DNA from: Armatimonadota bacterium
Lineage (GTDB): Bacteria > Armatimonadota > Chthonomonadetes > Chthonomonadales > Chthonomonadaceae
Direction: 5' to 3'
DNA: 20,837 nucleotides
Assembly: GCA_026392135.1 (NCBI GenBank)
Contig: JAPLCR010000135.1
Location: 1 to 20,837 of the forward strand
Shown here: piece by piece, positions 13,781 through 20,837 of the stretch
How positions within the stretch are numbered: position 1 is the first letter of the stretch
How the letters are laid out: each line of letters begins with the position of its first letter
Position numbers and translations under genes: made by a program
The notes under the pieces: generated by a model
Told to the model about the DNA's origin: nothing
What the model saw: the letters and a program-made list of their open reading frames with translations, nothing else
The model's database searches: none

Positions 13781-14557
13781 CTACTTATGTGCCTCTAAGT
13801 CAACTATTTTTTGAATGGAAGCACCGTACTCAGGGTCACGGAGTGCGTATCGTACAAAGTTAGCAAAATATGTCTCAAAATTGCCGATGTCGCGCCGTGC
13901 TTCGTTCTGCATAATGGGCACTGCCCATAGTGGCATACCTGCCTCCCCTAACCTGCAAATCGCATCTGGGAGGTTGAGTTCGCCGCGTACATCTTTAGGG
14001 GTTTCGCGCAGGGTATCAAAGATCACAGGGTTCAGGGCAAAGCGAGCGGCAATGACAAGATTGCTAGGAGCCTCCTCCACCTTTGGCTTTTCCACGATTG
14101 TGCGTAGTGCAAACGGCTTGGTGTACTCCCTTTTCGGCTCTAGCGGGTCTACAACGCCGTATCGAAAAACCTTCTCTCTGGCTATCTGCTCTACTAGAAT
14201 TGCTGCTCCCGCCGACTGTTGCTCGAAGGTGTGTAGAAGGCGATGAAGGGGCGCGGATCCCTGTTCCGGTGCCTCTATAATACTATCACCGAATGCCACA
14301 ACGAACGATTCACCTGCCACCCACTCCTCCGCATAGAGTATCGCGTCACCGGAGCCGCTCTGCTTTGTCTTTTCGGAAACGATAAAGAGCACATCCTGTA
14401 TACCGGCGCACTGTAGTTCGTCGAGGACGTAGCCAAGCACAGGCTTTCTTCCAACAGGCAGTAACTCCTTGGGAATATAGTTCGTAAAGGGCTGTTGACG
14501 TGTGCCAAACCCAGCGGCGGGAATGACAGCTTTACGAACGGTATTTTGGGTAGGCAT
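13781..14557 (-). CDS. galU: UTP-glucose-1-phosphate uridylyltransferase-like protein, compact form
   Basis: It should make UDP-glucose from UTP and glucose-1-phosphate, in the cytoplasm, for glycan synthesis. RKAVIPAAGFGTRQQPFTNYIPKELLPVGRKPVLGYVLDE (8-47) is the GalU nucleotide-binding opening, and FVVAFGDSIIEAP (85-97), FRYGVVDP, TIVEKP and ARFALNPVIFDTL match later family blocks. At 258 residues it is shorter than the usual 290-300. The family segment of about 45 residues between I-V-T-G-x-x-K and P-x-G-L-G-H-A-V is missing, so SEKTKQ runs straight into SGSGDAIL at 61-74. The reading frame is intact. Specificity may differ from classical GalU. A near-consensus promoter lies just upstream, so it probably starts its own transcript. 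Confidence 0.82.
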   Translation of the reverse strand: MPTQNTVRKAVIPAAGFGTRQQPFTNYIPKELLPVGRKPVLGYVLDELQCAGIQDVLFIVSEKTKQSGSGDAILYAEEWVAGESFVVAFGDSIIEAPEQGSAPLHRLLHTFEQQSAGAAILVEQIAREKVFRYGVVDPLEPKREYTKPFALRTIVEKPKVEEAPSNLVIAARFALNPVIFDTLRETPKDVRGELNLPDAICRLGEAGMPLWAVPIMQNEARRDIGNFETYFANFVRYALRDPEYGASIQKIVDLEAHK

Positions 14558-14589
14558 AAGCTGGAGAGATTTCTAAAGAGTGTTGGCGT

Positions 14590-14618
14590 ATTTTAGAACG
14601 CGCTTGCAATTTTGTCAA
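14590..14618 (-). promoter_or_regulatory. Near-consensus sigma-70 promoter of galU
   Basis: On the minus strand a perfect TTGACA (-35, 14613-14618) and TAAAAT (-10, 14590-14595) are separated by exactly 17 bp. Transcription would start near 14583, giving a leader of about 26 nt. This is the strongest promoter I can see in the window. Confidence 0.75.
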
Positions 14619-14642
14619 GCCCTTTAACAAGAACTGCACTCC

Positions 14643-16877
14643 CTATTCCACCGTGAGCGTCATATTCGTCATAATCTTTGTGGGTAACAGGCAGGCGCGG
14701 TCGTTGCATGGCTGGTAGGAGAGAACAAATGTGAGAGGCATCTTGCCTCGCGGTGCTTTCTTTCCGATATGAATGGTGGCTTTCAATACTACGTCCCCCC
14801 GATAGATGGAGAGAGGAGCCTTAGAAAATGCGAAACGCCCCTTCTCACTCGGAGGGTAGTCTACCTTGAGCATCGTAATACCGTTATCCGATACCAGTTT
14901 AAGGGTCGTTGGAATAAGGTAGCCTTCGGAAGGCTGATGCGCGTTGACGTGCCACCCCTTCTGAATACGGATTCGGAGCGTTGCGGTTACGGTATCGCCC
15001 GGATGCGCGGTCAGGGATTCTGCTTGAAGTTGTACGACTGCGGCACTCTTAATAACTGAAGCCTCGCCAAACGCCTGATAGGTAATAAGGAGTGTTGGCA
15101 GTGCAGAGGGTAGGCGTACCACTAGAGACTGAAACGCTTCCACTGTCTTCCTTGCCTGTTCGTGCCGGGAGTTGTCGCCGGTAAGTGCTGCTAGCTTCGC
15201 CAGTGCCAAAGCTGCCACGCCGTTACTGGAGGGGGTCGCATTGTCCAAGGCATCCTTCCAGCGCGTTAGCAAATCACCCTGCGTAGCAGTCGCGTAAAAG
15301 CCACCATTCTCTTTGTCTCCAAAGAGTACCGCCATCTGGGTTGCCATCTCCTGTGCCGCGTCGAGCCACTTTTTCTCATGGGTCGCCTCATACAGTGATG
15401 CTAGACCGTAGGCGGTACAGGCGTAGTCTTCCAGAAGCCCTGTGGTATCTGCCTTTCCTAAGCGGTAGTTATGCAGTAGTTGTCCACTCTGCATCATCCG
15501 TTTTGTTAGAAATTGCGCTATTTGAACAGCGGTATCCCGATACGCGGGGTTGTCTAACACGATATAAGCACGTGCAAATGCAACCAGCATTAGCCCATTC
15601 CAGCTCGTTAGCACTTTGTCGTCGGTATGGGGACGAATTCGCTTAGCGCGTGCGTTCAGCAGTTTCTGGCGCATCGTTTCGAGGCGTGGGCTTATGTTTG
15701 CAGGAGCAGGCTTGGCGATATGTAGGACGGACTTTCCTTCAAGGTCTCCTGTCGCTGTCACACCGTAGAGTTCTGCGAAGAGCGGTGCGTCCTTACCCAG
15801 TACCTCTTCCACCTGAGCGGGTGTCCACAGGTAGAATTTCCCCTCCTCCCCCTCGCTGTCGGCATCTAAACTGGAATAGAAACCGCCGTCCTTATCAAGC
15901 AACTCACGAATCAGAAAGCTTAGCGTCTCTTGTACAACCTGCTTATAGCGTGGCTTATGGGTTATCTGGTACGCATCGAGATAGATAGGCACAAGTAGTG
16001 CTTGGTCGTAGAGCATCTTCTCAAAGTGTGGTATGCGCCAGAGGCTGTCTGTACTGTAACGATGGAAGCCTCCGCCAATCTGGTCGTAGATACCGCCGTT
16101 GGCGATATGGTCGAGGGTATTCGTGACCATTTGAAGGACGGTCTTATCACCTGTTTTGCGATAATAAGAGAGTAGAAAAGCGAGGTTAGGGGCTTGTGGA
16201 AACTTGGGTTTGGGCGAAAACCCACCGTTCACGGAGTCGTAGTTTCCTTTCAAGCTGTTTGCGGCGGCTCTGAGAACGGAGGTAGGCACGTTACCAGCTC
16301 GCTCAGATTTGGACGCAGAAGCCATCGCCTCTGCCACTCTATCAGCCGACTCGCGTAACTTGGCGGGCTGGGTTGTATAGACCTCAGTGACCCTATTGAG
16401 AAGTCGGAGAAACTCTGTGCGCGGAAAGTACGTGCCTCCGAAAAAGGGCTTGCGCTCTGGCGTAAGAAAGACAGAGAGGGGCCAGCCACCGGAACGAGTC
16501 ATCATCTGTACGGCGAGCATATACTGGGAATCTATATCGGGGCGCTGTTCTCGGTCTACCTTGATACAGACAAAGTTGTCGTTGAGGAGTTTGGCTACCT
16601 CTTCGTTCTCAAAGTCTTCCCGCTCCATAACATGACACCAGTGACACGCCGAGTAGCCGATAGAGAGGAATATAGGCTTGTTTTCTCGTTTGGACTTATC
16701 CAGAGCTTCCGCTCCCCAAGGGTACCAGTTGACGGGGTTGTGGGCGTGTTGTAGTAGGTAGGGGCTTGTCTCGTTGATGAGTTTATTGGTGTATTTGTAA
16801 GCCCGCGAAGGCGGTGTTTGCTTTGTGGACTGCGCTTGACACCCTGATGAGAGCAGAATTGCCATGACGACAGCCAC
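14643..16877 (-). CDS. DUF255/YyaL-like thioredoxin-fold lipoprotein with C-terminal DsbD-alpha-like domain
   Basis: The N-terminus AVVMAILLSSGC resembles a lipoprotein signal, with C13 as the lipidated Cys, so the protein is probably attached outside the inner membrane. Residues about 30-190 are the DUF255 thioredoxin-like domain (NETSPYLLQHAHNPVNWYPW, with C78-H-W-C81), followed by an (alpha/alpha)6-barrel-like region (about 200-600) as in YyaL/SPATA20 proteins. Residues about 610-744 look like the N-terminal domain of DsbD: WHVNAHQPSEGYLIPTTL, then C724 and C729 in YQPCNDRACLLP. Ordinary family members lack this tail. The GTG at 16877 has no ribosome site. The frame continues upstream as a natural-looking signal peptide (NRSTPKLKLNVAVA) with only a CTG (16913-16915) available before a stop. 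Confidence 0.85.
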   Translation of the reverse strand: MAVVMAILLSSGCQAQSTKQTPPSRAYKYTNKLINETSPYLLQHAHNPVNWYPWGAEALDKSKRENKPIFLSIGYSACHWCHVMEREDFENEEVAKLLNDNFVCIKVDREQRPDIDSQYMLAVQMMTRSGGWPLSVFLTPERKPFFGGTYFPRTEFLRLLNRVTEVYTTQPAKLRESADRVAEAMASASKSERAGNVPTSVLRAAANSLKGNYDSVNGGFSPKPKFPQAPNLAFLLSYYRKTGDKTVLQMVTNTLDHIANGGIYDQIGGGFHRYSTDSLWRIPHFEKMLYDQALLVPIYLDAYQITHKPRYKQVVQETLSFLIRELLDKDGGFYSSLDADSEGEEGKFYLWTPAQVEEVLGKDAPLFAELYGVTATGDLEGKSVLHIAKPAPANISPRLETMRQKLLNARAKRIRPHTDDKVLTSWNGLMLVAFARAYIVLDNPAYRDTAVQIAQFLTKRMMQSGQLLHNYRLGKADTTGLLEDYACTAYGLASLYEATHEKKWLDAAQEMATQMAVLFGDKENGGFYATATQGDLLTRWKDALDNATPSSNGVAALALAKLAALTGDNSRHEQARKTVEAFQSLVVRLPSALPTLLITYQAFGEASVIKSAAVVQLQAESLTAHPGDTVTATLRIRIQKGWHVNAHQPSEGYLIPTTLKLVSDNGITMLKVDYPPSEKGRFAFSKAPLSIYRGDVVLKATIHIGKKAPRGKMPLTFVLSYQPCNDRACLLPTKIMTNMTLTVE

Positions 16878-17093
16878 TGCTACATTTAGTTTTAATTTTG
16901 GGGTTGACCTGTTCAGATAGGTACACCTTTCGTGTGTTCGTCAGCATTCAGGTCTGATGGCGATGTTCGGTTGAGTGCCCGCCCCTCTTAGGCTCCCAGA
17001 CTGCGCCCAGAGTAGGCTTAGCGATGCTCCCGCGCTTTGCCGACGGTTGCGAAGGGGAAGGTGAGAGATGGGTCACTTGCTTCTGAGTACCAC
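16878..17093. other. Intergenic region without a recognisable gene
   Basis: About 216 bp lie between two minus-strand genes. The left end probably encodes the start of the lipoprotein signal peptide (see the DUF255 entry), with AAAGGTG at about 16921-16927 as a possible ribosome site. The rest is GC-rich, with no long ORF, tRNA or clear terminator. Confidence 0.4.
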
Positions 17094-19322
17094 TTAATGC
17101 TGGAACATGAACTCTTTACTGTTCACTAAAGCCCACAAAATATCTTGCCAACCAAGTTCAATTTTCGGTGCAGACTTTAGCAGTTCTAACAGGGCTTTCG
17201 CCTCGCTACTGTTTGGGCGACGTGCTATTGCGCTCAGGAATAACGCGTCGAGAATTTCGGTGTCAGGCTTTCCTGATTTCAGGAGGGTGGTTAGCACGCA
17301 ACTACCAGAGTTAATTTTTGACTGCACTTCGCTACCATTTAATAGTGCAAGGGCTTGCGACATAGCGGGGTTGCAGGTGCGCTCGGTATCGCTTGGCTGC
17401 ACGCGGGGCGGTCTGCCAAAGGTGTCTAGCATGATTGAGGGTATTTCAGTGTCTGGAAGCTCTATTGCGCGTACTCCTGCAGGCATTCCTCCAAACCTGT
17501 CCATCACGCCCGTGACCTGTGCCACTGCGTCTGCTAGCTCTTCGGCGGGAAGCCGACGCGCTGGATAGTAGGCGAAGAGGCGGGTATCAATTCGATTCGT
17601 AGGGTTCGGCAAGGCAGAGCGTTGGTAGGTCTGAGAGAGCATTATCGCCTTCATCAGGTATTTCACGTCGAAGTTATGCCGCCGCATATCGTCGCAAAGC
17701 CACCGCATAAGCGGTTCGTTCTTCGCGGGGTTCGTACTCCGAATGTCGTCCACAGGCTCCACAATACCCTGCCCAAAACACCTTGCCCAGACACGATTGA
17801 CGATATTCCGTGCGAAGTCGTCCTGTTGTATCAACCATTCAGTCGCTTTAACGCGCCTGTCTTCGTCTTTCGCAAAGGTAAGCGAAGACCTGTCAAACGG
17901 GCGCGGCTCCATCTTCTGCCCAGTACGCGGATGTTGTATATCGCGCTGGTCGGAGGTCGCAATGCCTTCTGGAATGCCGTCAGTGTTTTCACCCGACCCT
18001 CCCACCTGGCTCCACAGTGCCACAAAGTGGTAGTAATCGTCTTGCGTCACCTTTTCAGAAGGGTGATTGTGACACTTCGCGCACTGGATCCGGTTGCCTA
18101 GAAAGACCTGTGCCACTATCTCGCTGGTGGCTTCGTCACCGCGTATCCAGTAGGGGCTGCCGTTCTTCCCCGGCGCACGGCTAACATAGAAAAAGCCCTG
18201 GCGATTACTCTCCAAATCCCCCTTCGTGGTGAGAATATCGGTAGCTACTTGACTCCATGTGCGGTTTGCGTTGAACTGCTCTGCCAGCCACTGCTGAAAA
18301 ATCATCGCGCTCTTTCGTCCCATATACTCCCGCCGCAGGACAAATAGGTCACCCATCTTCAAACCCCACACCTGTCCGAATTCGGAACGAGCGAGCAAGG
18401 TGTCTATCAGTCTAGTGCGTTTGTCGGGTGCGGTATCGTTCAGGAATGCCTCCACTTCCTGAGCCGTCGGGAGGGTTCCAATAGTGTCGATAGTGACGCG
18501 TCTCACGTACTCGTTATCCGTGCAGGTAGGCGATGCTGAGAGGTGTAACTGCTGTAGTTTCCGATTCACAAACCCATCAATTGGACTCAACTCTTTGGGG
18601 AAGGAGGCTTTGGCAATGGTCTGTGGGTAGGGCATTAGGAAGCGGCAAACGGCGATTTTGTCGCGATACTTTGCAAGTACCGCCGTCTCTCCCGCTCGTT
18701 GTTGGAGTGCTACGCCGGAGGGAGTCACCGTCGCTACGGCAATATCGTTAGAGGAGAAGAGCGCGTGTTGCGTAACATCGTGTGTGGTTCCATCGGAGAG
18801 AGTGGCGCGAACTAGCAGGCGTTGGGTCTCCTTTAGGCGCATGGTACGCGCGTTTGGGAAGACCTCTAGCTTGGTGAGTGTCGGCTCTTTACCTGTTGCG
18901 CCTATCGCACCTTGCTCAATCCAGCCTAACAGAACCCGATACGCATCGGAGTTTTTGTCTAATACCTTACCGCCTCTATGTGCCGCTTCAAGCAGAGGTT
19001 TACGCAGAAAAAGGCTTCGCTCTGGAGCTTCACGTGAGATACGGCGCCCCCCGAGTTGGCGCGTGATAGAGGCGTAATCTATCTCAGGAGCGTAGCCTCG
19101 TAGGGAGAGGCGAAAGCCGCCCTTGCCCTGCGCGGCACCATGACATACTCCTTGATTACAACCAGTTCGAGAGAGAGTGGGAATAACATCTTGTACGAAA
19201 TCGTAGGTGACGGGGCGATTTTCCATCCGACATGGGCAGGATACGATTTGGGGGAGCAAGTTGGACGATGTTCGACTTGTCGAACTGCCAGAGTGCCTTA
19301 TCTGTGACATCTTCCCGCTCAC
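17094..19322 (-). CDS. DUF1549/DUF1553 cytochrome-like protein, main (C-terminal) part of a frameshifted gene
   Basis: The family is an exported, probably heme-binding protein common in Planctomycetes. Seen here are a PSCyt1-like block VQDVIPTLSRTGCNQGVCHGA with a C-x4-C-H site (C55, C60, H61), a bacterial Ig-like domain near 148-230 (LTKLEVFPNARTMRLKETQRLLVRATLSDG), DUF1549 (about 240-500) with the CxxCH site CAKCHNHP, and DUF1553 to the end (VKATEWLIQQDDFARNIVNRVWARCFGQG...). The first 30 residues (up to SCPCRME) do not look like this protein and are the wrong frame of the preceding fragment, so the GTG at 19322 is not a natural start. No partner DUF1501 gene is adjacent. Function is unknown; relatives are thought to act in the breakdown of complex polymers. 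Confidence 0.8.
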   Translation of the reverse strand: MSGKMSQIRHSGSSTSRTSSNLLPQIVSCPCRMENRPVTYDFVQDVIPTLSRTGCNQGVCHGAAQGKGGFRLSLRGYAPEIDYASITRQLGGRRISREAPERSLFLRKPLLEAAHRGGKVLDKNSDAYRVLLGWIEQGAIGATGKEPTLTKLEVFPNARTMRLKETQRLLVRATLSDGTTHDVTQHALFSSNDIAVATVTPSGVALQQRAGETAVLAKYRDKIAVCRFLMPYPQTIAKASFPKELSPIDGFVNRKLQQLHLSASPTCTDNEYVRRVTIDTIGTLPTAQEVEAFLNDTAPDKRTRLIDTLLARSEFGQVWGLKMGDLFVLRREYMGRKSAMIFQQWLAEQFNANRTWSQVATDILTTKGDLESNRQGFFYVSRAPGKNGSPYWIRGDEATSEIVAQVFLGNRIQCAKCHNHPSEKVTQDDYYHFVALWSQVGGSGENTDGIPEGIATSDQRDIQHPRTGQKMEPRPFDRSSLTFAKDEDRRVKATEWLIQQDDFARNIVNRVWARCFGQGIVEPVDDIRSTNPAKNEPLMRWLCDDMRRHNFDVKYLMKAIMLSQTYQRSALPNPTNRIDTRLFAYYPARRLPAEELADAVAQVTGVMDRFGGMPAGVRAIELPDTEIPSIMLDTFGRPPRVQPSDTERTCNPAMSQALALLNGSEVQSKINSGSCVLTTLLKSGKPDTEILDALFLSAIARRPNSSEAKALLELLKSAPKIELGWQDILWALVNSKEFMFQH

Positions 19323-19590
19323 CGTTCGCTAAAATGGCGGTAATGAGGACGTGCTGCCTTGCGCTACTCGTGTTCAGGCTGATATTAGATGGCATGACCT
19401 CTAATCGCATTACCTTTGCCCCTACAGTACGCGAAGGCATGGGTTTAGCAAGGAGAGGCAGGCTACAGGTGGCGGCAAGCGAAACGAAGCCAAAAAGGTT
19501 TTTCAGTAGAGCGCGGTATCGGGGCATAGGTGACTCTTGTGAGACAGCATTGGGTAGGAACGGCAACGATTTTGATAAGCGAATGAACAT
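19156..19590 (-). pseudogene. N-terminal fragment (signal peptide and truncated Ig-like domain) of the DUF1549/DUF1553 gene
   Basis: This frame supplies what the 17094-19322 frame lacks: a signal peptide (best core KNLFGFVSLAATCSLPLLAKP) and an Ig-like domain (VMRLEVMPSNISLNTSSARQHVLITAILANGEREDVTDKALW). This domain mirrors the second one in the main fragment up to about NIVQLAPPN, then stops making sense (SDGKSPRHLRFRTRCY). A +1 or -2 shift between about 19290 and 19220 is needed to join the frames; a run of five G at 19250-19254 is a candidate site. About 24 residues of the Ig-like domain are also missing, which points to a deletion and not only a base error. The ATG at 19527 (MPRYRALL) is an alternative start. 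Confidence 0.7.
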
Positions 19591-19615
19591 GAAAAGCGTT
19601 AGCCTTCACCCCTTC

Positions 19616-19624
19616 AATATACCA
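19616..19624 (-). promoter_or_regulatory. Extended -10 promoter of the DUF1549/DUF1553 gene
   Basis: On the minus strand TGG-TATATT forms an extended -10 element, with its first base of TATATT at 19621. Transcription would start near 19609, about 20 nt before the ATG at 19590, which favours that start. The -35 region is poor, as is usual for extended -10 promoters. Confidence 0.45.
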
Positions 19625-19737
19625 TAACTGCCTATCTAAGTACACGCCCTGTCTGTTTCGGAAGGAGAATACGGCTTCTGCTCAAGGTCTAATAGATATT
19701 TTGTCGCGCACAGCCCCTGAATGTTACATATACCGCG

Positions 19738-20837
19738 CTATTGAGACGAAGAAAGTGCTTGTATCGCCTCTTTTATCTCTTTGACGTGCTCTTTATCGTG
19801 ACCAATCCACGCTTTTAGTATCTTTCCGTCCTTGCCTACAAGGTAGGTCGTGGGTAGTCCACGTACTCCAAAAAGCCGGTAGACTGAGGAGTACTCCTGC
19901 GACATTACAGGGTCTCTTAGAAGCACAAACGGCGTCTCCTCATGCTCCTTCTGATAACGGCTTAACGCATCCACTTCGTCCCAAGCGTTCACAGCTAGCG
20001 CGGTGAATTCGCGGTTCTCGTTCTGATAATCCTTCAATACTTTGGCGAGTGCTTGTAGGTGTTTGGTGCTATTTGGCAACCACTCTGCCCAAAACGTGAG
20101 GAGGAATGGCTTGCCTCTCCACTTGGAGAGGTGTACATTCTCGTTGTCAGGTGTAAGCCAAGGTACATCGGGAGCCTCGCTACCGGGCTTCAACAGGAAC
20201 GTTTCAGGGCGCGGTGCAACGTATCGCTTTGCGTTTGCAGGCAGCTTGAATGAGAAGAGGGAGGCGGGTATGGGTTCATTCACCTTTAGTCCGGTTCGTT
20301 TTTCGCGTATAACCTCGTTCAGTTCACCCTCAATCTGCTGAAACACACTGTACCGACGCGGCAAGAAGTCATCTTTATCTATCCATGTCAGGGTAGTGCG
20401 TCCCGGTTGCTTTCGTCTAACGATTATCTCTTTGTTTTGCTCTGCACGAACAACTTCTAGGCTTAATGCACCTCGCGTTAGAGAGACATAGGGGTCTGGA
20501 TTGAACAGAAGTGAGGGTCCCACAACGTGGACAAGAATACCCAACTCTCCCTGAATCATCAAAGAGCCAGAGGGTTGTACGGTCTTCATATAGAGGTTGC
20601 GCCCTTTGTCGTACTCCCAAATCATTTTACCATCGCAGACCATTACAGCAGATTCACTCTCTCCTTCAATAGAGACCTCGGTTCTAGCCAAATTCGGACG
20701 CTTTCCCCAGAAACGTATCACGACACGGAGTGTTTTGTCGCTACGAGAAGCGTCCATAAACATGATAGTCTCTGTATATTGCAGTGTCTCCGCCTTACGG
20801 TATGCCTCTGCCCACTCCTCAATAACCTTTTGGGTTT
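19738..20837 (-). CDS. LolA-like plus TlpA-like thioredoxin-fold protein without active-site cysteines (N-terminus beyond the window)
   Basis: The frame is open from the TAG at 19738 to the window edge. It starts upstream of the Met at 20763, because the residues before it (KVIEEWAEAYRKAETLQYTETI) read as a LolA-type beginning. The first half (DKTLRVVIRFWGKRPNLARTEVSIEGE...VMVCDGKMIWEYDKGRN, then TWIDKDDFLPRRYSVFQQIEG) resembles lipoprotein-sorting/LolA-like domains. The second half is a TlpA/AhpC-TSA thioredoxin fold (GSEAPDVPWLTPDNENVHLSKWRGKPFLLTFWAEW...). Its expected W-C-x-x-C is WLPNS, so both redox cysteines are gone, while the cis-Pro loop GLPTTYLVGKDG is kept. Export is likely but the signal peptide is outside the window. 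A redox-inactive binding or structural role is inferred. Confidence 0.8.
   Translation of the reverse strand, partial: TQKVIEEWAEAYRKAETLQYTETIMFMDASRSDKTLRVVIRFWGKRPNLARTEVSIEGESESAVMVCDGKMIWEYDKGRNLYMKTVQPSGSLMIQGELGILVHVVGPSLLFNPDPYVSLTRGALSLEVVRAEQNKEIIVRRKQPGRTTLTWIDKDDFLPRRYSVFQQIEGELNEVIREKRTGLKVNEPIPASLFSFKLPANAKRYVAPRPETFLLKPGSEAPDVPWLTPDNENVHLSKWRGKPFLLTFWAEWLPNSTKHLQALAKVLKDYQNENREFTALAVNAWDEVDALSRYQKEHEETPFVLLRDPVMSQEYSSVYRLFGVRGLPTTYLVGKDGKILKAWIGHDKEHVKEIKEAIQALSSSQ

Overview
This 20.8 kb bacterial window is densely coded, with about 50% GC by eye and genes on both strands. It holds fifteen gene-sized loci, partial genes at both edges, and no RNA genes, CRISPR arrays or insertion sequences that I can see. 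Several features sit together: a DUF1549/DUF1553 cytochrome-like protein of the kind common in Planctomycetes, Verrucomicrobia and Armatimonadota; a divergent AraC regulator and phytanoyl-CoA-dioxygenase pair; an MctB/SteB-like protein followed by a GT2 glycosyltransferase and a MraY-like protein; and frequent TTG/GTG starts. This suggests an Armatimonadota-like or other deep-branching lineage. That is an inference, not a demonstrated assignment.

Left part (1-7.4 kb): the tail of an unidentified gene overlaps tsaB (t6A tRNA modification). An AraC-family regulator (-) and a PhyH-family dioxygenase (+) diverge from a shared 100-bp promoter region. A metallophosphoesterase with an unusual N-terminal beta-sandwich (-) diverges from a PHP-domain protein followed by a BlaI/MecI-type repressor (+). 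The PHP promoter leaves a leader of about 160 nt. A 6-phosphogluconolactonase follows. Two copies of a GC-rich, hairpin-forming intergenic repeat lie at 830-880 and 6551-6601.

Middle part (7.4-14.6 kb): a tightly overlapping three-gene unit (membrane-anchored MctB/SteB-like protein, GT2 glycosyltransferase, MraY/WecA-like phosphosugar transferase) converges on a block of minus-strand sugar-nucleotide and surface-polysaccharide genes. These are a compact GalU, a DegT-family aminotransferase, a mannose-1-phosphate guanylyltransferase-like enzyme and a secreted CE2-like SGNH esterase. The two halves look like neighbouring parts of a cell-envelope locus. A 15-bp perfect inverted repeat lies between the aminotransferase and nucleotidyltransferase genes, and a near-consensus sigma-70 promoter precedes galU.

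Right part (14.6-20.8 kb): all genes are on the minus strand and look exported, with a redox flavour. They are a DUF255 (YyaL-like) thioredoxin-fold lipoprotein carrying a DsbD-alpha-like domain at its C-terminus, a DUF1549/DUF1553 protein that is split by a frameshift and has lost part of its first Ig-like domain, and (running off the end) a LolA-like plus TlpA-like protein whose thioredoxin domain lacks both active-site cysteines.

I found no convincing undescribed defence or mobile system. The best second-look items are the envelope module, the redox fusion and decayed domains, the compact GalU, the structured leader of the PHP gene, and the repeats.
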